A model generated the notes under the pieces. It made no database searches. It was not told where the DNA came from and worked only from the letters and a program-made list of their open reading frames with translations. From positions 1 through 64,000 of IMG/VR virus record IMGVR_UViG_3300047476_002124: 64,000 nucleotides of DNA; one strand, written 5' to 3'. Positions within the stretch are counted from its first letter, which is position 1. Each line of letters opens with the position of its first letter. A program made the translations under genes and the position numbers. Below are positions 37,201 to 42,812 of the stretch, piece after piece. This stretch comes from a virus.

Positions 37201-37975
37201 TCAGATGGTAAAAATAATGTATTCTATATGTTATGTGACAAACTATAAAGACAACGTTTTCGAGGGATATTCTAACAATTACTCAACACCTATAAACTTG
37301 AAAGTAAATTTTTCACCGACTTATAAAACTGCAAACGGAATACAATATTTTAATAAAACATATAGTTGTGTAACAGGGAGTGACAAAAAAGTAATACCTG
37401 TTGCGAACTTTGATACTTTGAATGATTTTGTATCATTCTTATATGCCAGATTAAAACCAAATCAAAAATTGATAACTAAAGAAGGTTTATGGAAATATTA
37501 TAGTTGTGATTATCCAGTTGTTAGAACGGTTTCTAAATCATACTTTGAAAGCTCAAAAACAACTAATGTCACTTATCAGAATACCTTATCAAGGCTAACA
37601 GAAGGATTACAAAGTTTAAAAAACTTAGGGGTAGACGTTTCAGATATCAGTCAACTTATAAATGGTACTACAACAACCACAGCCACGACATCAACGACTC
37701 CAAAATGTGATAAACCCAAAATAATTGACTTTTATCCTAAATCAGCGTTCACGGGAGATACTGCACCACTAATCACAATAACGGGAACTTCACTTTATGG
37801 TAGTGCTCAAGTATTCTTAAGTGGTATTACTGGTACGGTCAAATCAAATACAAATACAGATACTGTTATTCAGTTTGTACCAAAACAAAAAGTGACAGGT
37901 AAAATCAAAATAAAAACAGAATATGGTGAAGATGAAAGTGACCAAGATTTTGTATTTCTTAAGAAGAAACCATAA
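31214..37975 (+). CDS. Giant baseplate hub-type protein with C-terminal IPT/TIG domain
   Basis: 2253 residues, the largest protein in the window. An early beta-domain reads NIKMGTSFIPSVDIELEDVQ (about 153-172), then PPFYLTIKGYYGQAVRYQLN. Near residues 1855-1890, HVPMFNGPYLIQDVQHTISP followed by GNFQTQFTGIRQGMF looks like the closing tube-domain strands of gp27 or late-control-D hub proteins. A Thr-rich linker (about 2146-2160) leads to a final IPT/TIG immunoglobulin-like domain (about 2166-2250; KPKIIDFYPKSAFTGD, then ITITGTSLYGSAQVFLSG). The long middle is unassigned. It probably combines hub and peripheral baseplate roles that T4 divides among several genes. This is inference from motifs and operon position. 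Confidence 0.55.
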   Translation: MADNFLSDTSGNILVEFDYNNIIVVDPNKTIDGQGNVKERLVDHENLVMFVNLEAEVLPRTKLAVGGSPTDVATTVSIAKINFLKPNKDNFFSTQYYDELTGNNTNKGLGQNQPTETLESGPNQKRAYIKTGVISNGIDGSVDNGLLGITSINIKMGTSFIPSVDIELEDVQGRALFQLGDKSPYAAFFNLPYPPFYLTIKGYYGQAVRYQLNLQKFNARFNSFSGNYQVQLNLKGYKFNILNEIEMGSLFAAPHMYSTRYDISSSSNPTVNTSLNSQSTGTTPILNANDTQVNVESIVTEKGYEKILEVYSEYKAKGLLVPDFPELTLAQFMNKIDLFETNVLETYPKTNVQPLTDCRNFKTILKSYYGKVYQDSNSWFNKWMNPKPLIGKQGQLYYVFKSFTANEKLAAENELKKIIKDYKNKLDDTGVLGSLGRTPVENNIKESDIILENFNILANIDEEKTVQSITGVVRPNVDSESFTKAREIISQLYKITIITDPNSDSQTSKTDLKKESVFRFDLFTKEIQIMEAEANRKLGEYETLITEDLARKLEDDRLGIGFLPTVRNVSAIIMASAEGFIRLMDEVHTNAWKKVNDETRRRVITQNTSSAPSPDTKNIVNKRASELATESQIPVYPWPQFFVETPDDKKGRFQLRYLADPSVVALTQGNRYDIWPEVEFVEEYLKGLTQKFDPPMAQPPSNNSNITNLININAIEFPQNNLAYRNKEEIKFFYEIFERQFVTSHYTGLSRIKDDNPFLTTLLNSLRDYETQNIISSLGISSPNLTFKLKNYVFDSVNYEDKLREFSNQGTGRSYQDFIRDFLVTPYLRTLTDKSFSILNLDDEGAIPQNSLANVAVQIQEVLNNAPNNTTIMDIYPFTDEEWTEKNMVQINQHQNGLVFNTNKTLTVYKPRNVISNFTNMTDYTVARPVTNFNYTQPISSFVSPVTFNYGRSASQLIPTEGYVVTNVPSLDNLNTPQIPQQTTTSILNTPFFINAISEGVANNKNDNKYPYKSAAYLFLNSLPLISLRELLKTKGEGSNYVEQDYMFATLKKFGAIHKLPYAWILKVGSIWHRYKTYKQSNIDILSGVWTNFDYINSYDPITNNPSKIYSYVDSSGQKQEIQLASTTNNVSLTNVGFYPKLIDDFNYFYNGFSFFTEYTDDELQSAVNRGLKIFNITNSNISNVKSGENTFNLKTWSVMTPVTGITVNVEDCKPTTKTTTASLFIMPSFGSTINESRTTLVYNSQMASGKAFSNNPSVFNGSCRLFWKSPNYGYFDSTTATKPEPDEYMNQIKQDIGELSPFRFLADGEYTKIDDIFSVFDKKILDSFEEEFLNFCKPLTDIEIGPQTVITYNGVRTSQNDVFRNFQYLMRNMMKVPPQGNQSLQDVFLNNINNQADILQNQIASFLQYDVLFRYGNPSNYNERIFNSFLSHNSTLEVVDPINFEPYVTNSLPSSTGGITLAQSKQRYPQAWAELELQVGFSTIEQLRYKDTGSYITDFFIDNNIEFTVDNVTILSPIIKIYATQKLQNPNISNSQFRTLLNENEAVAKSLQDKILNGVMNKLRTDLPNQDQVVQTTNQSVVDGDQSKVETYEKFKALNDKWIAGGDFTNKTFFEDILFLDRASRNIGNTLLVDVFELKKVLNKRTSESSLKMSVYTFLAGLLINNNFVIMNLPAYVNFYNVQNVDGVQVRNPEGTLDFANNLWGTFLSVDYRNSGPKMVCFFAGKPSQYLDLPDNNYYGYRNDGFDMRRLSEVPLIENVDKKTDYAISNRCVGFNVDIGIRNQNIFNSFTVGQDNGKATSESVNTVYNMASQAAGVNTATQNVGLYNLYKQRSYPCSVQSLGNAMIQPTMYFNLRHVPMFNGPYLIQDVQHTISPGNFQTQFTGIRQGMFDLPQIDQYLQSINRNLLTKLEAIVKNRKEEVDAIAVTDAQKAAKTQSTNDNKGSTENSCEANTSYLNEGFVSVKFTATTENPQTVYNEIIKVIKQNSPTAVVDNQMVKIMYSICYVTNYKDNVFEGYSNNYSTPINLKVNFSPTYKTANGIQYFNKTYSCVTGSDKKVIPVANFDTLNDFVSFLYARLKPNQKLITKEGLWKYYSCDYPVVRTVSKSYFESSKTTNVTYQNTLSRLTEGLQSLKNLGVDVSDISQLINGTTTTTATTSTTPKCDKPKIIDFYPKSAFTGDTAPLITITGTSLYGSAQVFLSGITGTVKSNTNTDTVIQFVPKQKVTGKIKIKTEYGEDESDQDFVFLKKKP

Positions 37976-37992
37976 TATATAAAGTTACGATA

Positions 37993-37999
37993 TATTTAT
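37993..37999 (+). promoter_or_regulatory. TATTTAT motif
   Basis: The motif ends 14 nt before the ATG at 38014, in the 38-bp gap after the giant hub gene. Confidence 0.5.
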
Positions 38000-38013
38000 A
38001 TAAAAACTATTTT

Positions 38014-38238
38014 ATGGATTTAACAAATACATTAAACGCTTACTTAGGAAAAAGAGTGAGATATAGTGAACAAGATAATGGTGATGGAACAAAAGAAGTT
38101 TGTGATTTAGATACAGGTGATTGTTATGTTGTTAGAGAAAAAGATGGACTTATCGAAAGAGCGGGGCACCAAGTATATGCAAACAGGAAAGTTAAAGTAG
38201 AAACCTCTAAAGGAATAAAAAACTTATTAAACGGATAA
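38014..38238 (+). CDS. Small protein of unknown function
   Basis: 74 residues, no recognised family. It has a YLGKRVRYSEQDNGDGTKEV strand region, a CDLDTGDCYVV turn with two Cys, and a basic end (NRKVKVETSKGIKNLLNG). It is preceded by a TATTTAT motif and followed after 2 nt by the next gene, so the two form a late unit. It is probably a minor virion or scaffold-associated protein. Confidence 0.4.
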   Translation: MDLTNTLNAYLGKRVRYSEQDNGDGTKEVCDLDTGDCYVVREKDGLIERAGHQVYANRKVKVETSKGIKNLLNG

Positions 38239-38240
38239 AA

Positions 38241-38885
38241 ATGGCAATTGATAAAAAAATTATAAGTGAGATACAAAGGTATCATTTTATAAATAACTAT
38301 TTAAATGAGCAAGAAGTACCACCTCCACCATCACCTTTGGGGTCATCTGAACCAGCGCCTGAGACACCTGCACCTGCGGCAGAACCAGCACCTGAAGCAG
38401 ACACTGCACCGCAAATAATCGATGTTGAAACAGACACAGAAGTTGAGAAAATAGACGATGCGGGAAAATCAGAAGAAACTGGAGACGAGGAAGGAACAGA
38501 GGAACTCGACATTACAGATTTGGTTAAATCCCAAGAAAATATTGAAACTAGACAAGAAGAATATTTCAACAATTTATTTTCACAAGTATCTAATCTAGAA
38601 TCTAAGTTAGGCGAAATGGATGCAATTATCAATAAATTAAATTCATTGGAATCTAAAATAGAAAAGTACAGAGAGAAAACACCACAAGAAAAGTTAGAAT
38701 TAAGGACATATGATTCTTATCCATTCAACCAAAAACTAACAGATTTTTTTGAAGATAAGAAAGAAGAAATGGAAAAGACAGGTAAACATGATTATGTTTT
38801 AACAACTGATGATGTGACCGACATTAATGATAGGGATATAAAAGATAGTTTTCTTTTAAATCCTGATGATGAAGAACAATATTAA
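38241..38885 (+). CDS. Acidic coiled-coil protein with IISE leader
   Basis: 214 residues. The N-terminal amphipathic helix KKIISEIQRYHFINNYLNEQ is followed by a Pro/Ala/Glu-rich low-complexity stretch (about 27-55). Next comes a very acidic region and a predicted coiled coil (about 92-135, LESKLGEMDAIINKLNSLES). The C-terminus is again acidic. The helix contains ISE and LNE, both fitting the (I/L)xE cleavage pattern of T4-type prohead protease, so this could be a processed internal or scaffold protein. No domain confirms that. A terminator follows. Confidence 0.4.
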   Translation: MAIDKKIISEIQRYHFINNYLNEQEVPPPPSPLGSSEPAPETPAPAAEPAPEADTAPQIIDVETDTEVEKIDDAGKSEETGDEEGTEELDITDLVKSQENIETRQEEYFNNLFSQVSNLESKLGEMDAIINKLNSLESKIEKYREKTPQEKLELRTYDSYPFNQKLTDFFEDKKEEMEKTGKHDYVLTTDDVTDINDRDIKDSFLLNPDDEEQY

Positions 38886-38888
38886 AAT

Positions 38889-38912
38889 AAAGGTCTCCCA
38901 CGAGACCTTTTT
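38889..38912 (+). terminator. Terminator before gp32 gene
   Basis: The stem AAAGGTCTC/GAGACCTTT (38889-38897 and 38902-38910) with loop CCAC and a T-run separates the structural cluster from the replication cluster. Confidence 0.85.
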
Positions 38913-38914
38913 AA

Positions 38915-38930
38915 TTTGACTGAAGTCAAA
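38915..38930 (+). promoter_or_regulatory. Small hairpin in gp32-like leader
   Basis: TTTGAC-TGAA-GTCAAA forms a 6-bp hairpin 35 nt before the gp32-like start. T4 gp32 controls its own translation by binding a structured leader, so this is a candidate control element. Only the pairing is seen. Confidence 0.3.
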
Positions 38931-38965
38931 CTTTCAATTATACTTAAAATATAAATTTTATAAAC

Positions 38966-39814
38966 ATGAACACTTTAGACGCCGTATTGGCACAGTACGA
39001 AAAGAATCAAGTATCGGGCGGGGCCCAAAACAGAATGTCGCAAGACGAAAGAATGAAAAAGTATTTCGCCCTTATTTTGGGTGATAAAGAAAAAACGGGA
39101 CAAAGGAGAATTAGGATTCTACCAACTCAAGATGGTTCTTCACCATTTAAAGAAGCTTGGTACCACGAAATCCAAGTCGGAGGTCAATGGCAAAAATTCT
39201 ATGACCCAGGAAAAAATGACAACGAACGCTCGCCTTTGAACGAAGTTTATGAAGAACTTATGTCTACAGGTAAAGAGTCAGACAAGGAACTTGCAAAACA
39301 ATACAAATCACGTAAGTTTTATATTGTGAAAGTTATCGACCGAGACAACGAACAAGACGGACCAAAGTTTTGGAGATTCAAACACAATTATAAGAACGAT
39401 GGTATTCTGGATAAAATCATTCCAATTTGGAGAAACAAAGGTGATATTACCGACCCTGAAAAAGGTAGAGACCTTATTATCGAGTTGAGTAAATCTAAAA
39501 CACCAAAGGGTAAAGAGTATACAACAGTATCAACCATCATGTATGATGACCCATCTCCAGTACACGAAGAGAAAGACCAATCAAAGGCTTGGATTAACGA
39601 CGAACTAACTTGGCTTGACGTTTATTCTAAAAAGCCTGTCGAATATCTTGAAGCGATTGCGAGAGGTGAAACCCCGAAATGGGATTCTGAAAAAGGTGGT
39701 TATGTTTATGGTGATAGTACTGTATCTGAAACATCTATGGGTGGAAAATCAGCAAAGTCATCTTATGTTGACCCACAAGCAGGTGATGAACCAGACGGAG
39801 ACTTACCATTCTAA
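38966..39814 (+). CDS. 32: Single-stranded DNA-binding protein, T4 gp32-like
   Basis: 282 residues (T4 gp32 has 301). It begins with a basic N-terminal region (RMSQDERMKKYFALI), then an OB-type core with GQRRIRILPTQDGSSPFKEA, WYHEIQVGGQWQKFYDP, YKSRKFYIVKVIDR and FWRFKHNYKNDGILDKI. This matches the gp32 family of T4-like phages. The protein has no cysteine, so the zinc site of T4 gp32 is missing. The acidic tail ends DEPDGDLPF, closer to the DDDIPF tip of cellular SSB than to the T4 gp32 tail. It coats single-stranded DNA and organises UvsX, helicase and polymerase, whose genes follow. It has no TATTTAT motif upstream, unlike late genes, and a terminator follows. Confidence 0.85.
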   Translation: MNTLDAVLAQYEKNQVSGGAQNRMSQDERMKKYFALILGDKEKTGQRRIRILPTQDGSSPFKEAWYHEIQVGGQWQKFYDPGKNDNERSPLNEVYEELMSTGKESDKELAKQYKSRKFYIVKVIDRDNEQDGPKFWRFKHNYKNDGILDKIIPIWRNKGDITDPEKGRDLIIELSKSKTPKGKEYTTVSTIMYDDPSPVHEEKDQSKAWINDELTWLDVYSKKPVEYLEAIARGETPKWDSEKGGYVYGDSTVSETSMGGKSAKSSYVDPQAGDEPDGDLPF

Positions 39815-39820
39815 ATAATC

Positions 39821-39868
39821 AAGCATGGACATTTGCATAGACAAAGTGTCCATGCTTTAATTTTTTTA
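39821..39868 (+). terminator. Terminator after gp32 gene
   Basis: The perfect 11-bp stem AAGCATGGACA/TGTCCATGCTT (39821-39831 and 39847-39857) has a 15-nt loop and a seven-T tail (39860-39866). It ends just before the next ATG at 39870 and probably lets gp32 be made in excess of downstream genes. Confidence 0.85.
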
Positions 39869-39869
39869 T

Positions 39870-40166
39870 ATGACTTTTAAAGAAGAAATAGAGTTACAAT
39901 TAAGAGATAACAAAGTGTTATCTTACGAAATATTGAGTCAATTGAAAGACAAAAATTACTTTTCAGGTAGAAGTAAAGAGATAGGTGATACCGTTTTGTT
40001 TGGAATGCTCGATGAGGGATATGTAAGTGAGAAAGAAGTTAGTATCAAGTTAATTACTTTTCATGAAGAAGAACTCAATGTTTTATATGAACAAAACCCT
40101 ACACACTATACTAAAACAAAGTCAAATAAATTACCCATACTAAAAAGAGTGGAAAATGGCAATTAA
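39870..40166 (+). CDS. Unknown small protein upstream of uvsX
   Basis: 98 residues, no recognised domain. It is mostly helical and charged (KEEIELQLRDNKVLSYEILS, EKEVSIKLITFHEEELNVLYEQ) with a basic end. It overlaps the uvsX-like start by 11 nt, so the two are translationally coupled. The position between SSB and recombinase suggests a replication or recombination accessory role, for example a mediator, but nothing in the sequence proves it. Confidence 0.4.
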   Translation: MTFKEEIELQLRDNKVLSYEILSQLKDKNYFSGRSKEIGDTVLFGMLDEGYVSEKEVSIKLITFHEEELNVLYEQNPTHYTKTKSNKLPILKRVENGN

Positions 40167-41157
40167 GAAAAACGAATTTAGTGATATTAAAAAGAAGTTC
40201 TCAACTTCTGCAAAATATAAACCACAAAGATTCTTCGACTTAGGTGAAGACTTTTTGGATGCCGTAGGTTTACCTGGTCCTGCAATTGGACACTTGAATA
40301 TGTTCTTGGGTCATTCTGACACAGGTAAAACAACTGCAGCAATCAAAACTGCGGTAGATGCACAGAAGAAAGGTATTCTTCCTGTATTCATTATTACAGA
40401 ACAAAAGTGGTCTTTCGAACATGCAAGACTTATGGGTTTTGAATGTGAAGAAACTGTTGACGAAGAAACAGGAGAATTAGATTGGGATGGTTTTTTTATT
40501 TTTAACAACAACTTCAGTTATATTGAACAAATAACAGATTATATTAACTCACTTCTTGATGCTCAAGAAAAAGGTGAACTTGAATATAGTTTGTGTTTCA
40601 TTTGGGATTCCGTAGGTTCTGTACCATGTAAGATGACTTATGAAGGTAAAGGAGGTAAACAACACAACGCATCCGCTTTGTCTGATAAGATTGGAATGGG
40701 AATCAACCAAAGGATTTCAGGTTCAAGAAAGTCAGATTCAAAGTTTGAAAATACTTTGATTATTATTAACCAACCTTGGGTTGAACTTCCTGATAATCCA
40801 TTCGGACAACCAAAGATTATGGCCAAAGGTGGAAATGCTGTGTGGTTGAATTCATCATTGGTATTTTTGTTTGGTAATCAAAAAGGTGCGGGTACAACTA
40901 AAATAACTGCAACAAAAGACAAAAGAAGTGTTAAATTTGCAGTGAGAAGTAAAGTATCTGTGTTGAAAAACCATATTAATGGTTTGGGATTTGATGATGG
41001 AAAGATTATTGTAACACCTCACGGTTTCTTGGCTGGTAAGGAGTCTTCAGAAGAGAAAGCATCTATCGAAAAATACAAAAAAGAATATGCTGACTATTGG
41101 AAAGACATTATTGGTACAGACGGTGATTTCGATTTGAAAGAAGAAAAAGAAGATTAG
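40156..41157 (+). CDS. uvsX: UvsX-type RecA-like recombinase
   Basis: 333 residues (T4 UvsX has 391). The Walker A motif is GHSDTGKTT (52-60), the Walker B strand LCFIWDSVGSVP is near residue 146, and the strand LIIINQPWVELP precedes the DNA-binding loop region. GGKQHNASALSDKIGMGINQ resembles the RecA/UvsX L1 neighbourhood. It forms filaments on single-stranded DNA and promotes strand exchange, which drives recombination-dependent replication in T4-like phages. The gene lies in the replication operon after gp32. The C-terminus is short and acidic. Confidence 0.9.
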   Translation: MAIKKNEFSDIKKKFSTSAKYKPQRFFDLGEDFLDAVGLPGPAIGHLNMFLGHSDTGKTTAAIKTAVDAQKKGILPVFIITEQKWSFEHARLMGFECEETVDEETGELDWDGFFIFNNNFSYIEQITDYINSLLDAQEKGELEYSLCFIWDSVGSVPCKMTYEGKGGKQHNASALSDKIGMGINQRISGSRKSDSKFENTLIIINQPWVELPDNPFGQPKIMAKGGNAVWLNSSLVFLFGNQKGAGTTKITATKDKRSVKFAVRSKVSVLKNHINGLGFDDGKIIVTPHGFLAGKESSEEKASIEKYKKEYADYWKDIIGTDGDFDLKEEKED

Positions 41158-41177
41158 TAACCCTATAAAAACTAAAT

Positions 41178-42170
41178 GTGGGAAAAACTTTATTGGTAGA
41201 CGGTGACAACTTATTCAAAATAGGTTTTCACGGAGCTAAGGACCTCTATAACGACGGTTCTCATGTTGGTGGAGTATATCACTTCATTAACACTTTGAGA
41301 CGATTCTTGGAGGAGCATAATCACGATAAGGTGGTTGTTTTTTGGGACGGAGATTCCAACTCCTCTACGAGGAAAAAATTATATCCCCAGTATAAAGAGA
41401 ACAGAAGGTTGGGTATGAACGAGTTTAAATACGAATCATACCTGACCCAAAAGTCTCGTGTAAAAGAATACATCGAAGAAGTATTTGTTAGACAAGTTGA
41501 AATGCATGATAATGAGGCAGATGACCTCATAGCTTATTACTGTAAAATTGCCGTGGACGAGAATATAATAATTTTTTCGGCAGACAAAGACCTCACACAA
41601 TTAATCAATGAAAGAGTAACAATCTACTCACCTGTATCAAAAACATATTTCAAACAAGGAGACAAAATAACCATCAATAAGGTTGAAATACCTCATCAGA
41701 ATGTTTTGATTTGTAAAGTTTTTACAGGAGACAAATCAGATAATATCGATGGAATTGAAGGTTTAGGTGAAAAAACTTTAGTCAAATATTTCCCTGAATT
41801 GCAGGAAAAATCATGCACTATCGAAGAAATACTTGATAATGCACGAAATATCCCGCAAACAAAACCAATTAAAAGTCTATCCAATATTTTGACAGGTAAG
41901 TCAAAAAGTGGTATACTTGGTGAGGAGTTCTATAATATTAATAGGAAAATTGTTGATTTATCAAATCCCCTCATTACCGATGAGGGAAAAGAATTGGTAG
42001 AACAAATTTATCAAGATACAATAGACCCCACAGATAGGGGGTATAAGAATTTGATGAGGATGATGGTTCAAGACGGGATGTTCAAGTTTCTACCTAAAAA
42101 TGATGAAGCGTGGGTTAACTTTTTGAAACCATTTATGAAACTAATAAGAAAAGAAAAAAGAAAAATATGA
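41178..42170 (+). CDS. rnh: RNase H / 5'-3' flap nuclease (T4 rnh-like)
   Basis: 330 residues (T4 RNase H has 305). It starts with GTG at 41178; the nearby ATG at 41176 is out of frame and meets a stop soon. Metal-binding acids are in LLVDGDNLF (D8, D10), VVFWDGDSNSSTRKK, DNEADDLIAYYC and FSADKDLTQLI. The helix-three-turn-helix region is TGDKSDNIDGIEGLGEKT (about 180-197). This is the FEN/5' nuclease fold, which removes RNA primers on the lagging strand. It sits 20 nt after uvsX. Its TGA stop overlaps the ATG of a small membrane-protein frame. Confidence 0.9.
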   Translation: MGKTLLVDGDNLFKIGFHGAKDLYNDGSHVGGVYHFINTLRRFLEEHNHDKVVVFWDGDSNSSTRKKLYPQYKENRRLGMNEFKYESYLTQKSRVKEYIEEVFVRQVEMHDNEADDLIAYYCKIAVDENIIIFSADKDLTQLINERVTIYSPVSKTYFKQGDKITINKVEIPHQNVLICKVFTGDKSDNIDGIEGLGEKTLVKYFPELQEKSCTIEEILDNARNIPQTKPIKSLSNILTGKSKSGILGEEFYNINRKIVDLSNPLITDEGKELVEQIYQDTIDPTDRGYKNLMRMMVQDGMFKFLPKNDEAWVNFLKPFMKLIRKEKRKI

Positions 42171-42325
42171 TTATTGTAAAGAGCATGATTTCAAGTTGTC
42201 TATCCGCACTTGGAGGTGCATTTGTGGTATATGGTTAAATAGACGATTCACCTGGTTTAGGTGGAATAGGTTTAATTTTGATAGGAGTATCTTTTTATTT
42301 AAATTTAAAAAACAACAAAAAATAA
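42167..42325 (+). pseudogene. Small two-helix membrane protein frame split by in-frame TAA
   Basis: From ATG 42167, which overlaps the rnh stop as ATGA, the frame reads MIIVKSMISSCLSALGGAFV, VYG, then TAA (42236-42238). It continues in the same frame with IDDSPGLGGIGLILIGVSFY and LNLKNNKK to a second TAA at 42323. The two parts together look like one 52-residue, two-helix, Gly-rich membrane protein. The internal stop leaves a 23-residue single-helix peptide. It may be a broken gene, a sequencing error or a real short peptide. No start codon is available for the second half. Confidence 0.55.
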
Positions 42326-42330
42326 AAAAA

Positions 42331-42783
42331 ATGAAAGAGCAAGACATTACGAAACTAGAGTTTCTTTTGACACTTAATGACAACATCGTGGTTCAAAGAT
42401 TCTTTAACGTGAAAGGGTTCAACCCGAGGGCAAGAAATTCTGTAGACCTTTATGAGTTTATGAAAGATGTTGCAGATACTTTGAAGTATGATATGAAAAT
42501 GAAAACTGTTGTCTACATGATGGATAACAAAGAATCAATTATGCACGACCCGAGTGTTATGGAGACTTCCTTCACAGATGGAGCAGAGAATTTCAACATG
42601 TATATCAAACTTGGAGAACAGACAATTTGTCATAGAATTTTTGACGGAAAAATGTTTCCACCAAAAGTTCGTTATACTGTGGACGTAAGACCATATTTGA
42701 AAGATTTGTTAAAAGGTTTGACTGACATTTTTTCCACTCAGAAATTAAATTTCCAATATCTAGGTTACGACTTGAGTAAGTAA
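42331..42783 (+). CDS. Unknown replication-cluster protein with internal duplication
   Basis: 150 residues from ATG 42331. An open frame reaches back to 42196, but that stretch overlaps the membrane-protein frame and reads as Trp/Arg/Phe-rich non-native sequence, so the later start is chosen. No known family. The protein appears duplicated: NIVVQRFFNVKGFNPRARNS followed by VDLYEFMKD resembles QTICHRIFDGKMFPPKVRYT followed by VDVRPYLKD. The position between RNase H and helicase suggests a replisome accessory role, comparable in place only to a helicase loader. Confidence 0.5.
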   Translation: MKEQDITKLEFLLTLNDNIVVQRFFNVKGFNPRARNSVDLYEFMKDVADTLKYDMKMKTVVYMMDNKESIMHDPSVMETSFTDGAENFNMYIKLGEQTICHRIFDGKMFPPKVRYTVDVRPYLKDLLKGLTDIFSTQKLNFQYLGYDLSK

Positions 42784-42812
42784 GTATTTAATTAATAGAG
42801 AGGTCTAAAATT

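Noticed and set aside
42196-42330. Longer N-terminus for the 150-residue protein
   Set aside because: The extension is Trp/Arg/Phe-rich and overlaps the membrane-protein frame; ATG 42331 gives a natural start.
42181-42330. Global stop-codon recoding suggested by the in-frame TAA
   Set aside because: TAA ends many well-supported genes in the window (for example sheath, tube, DNA polymerase), so TAA is a real stop here.
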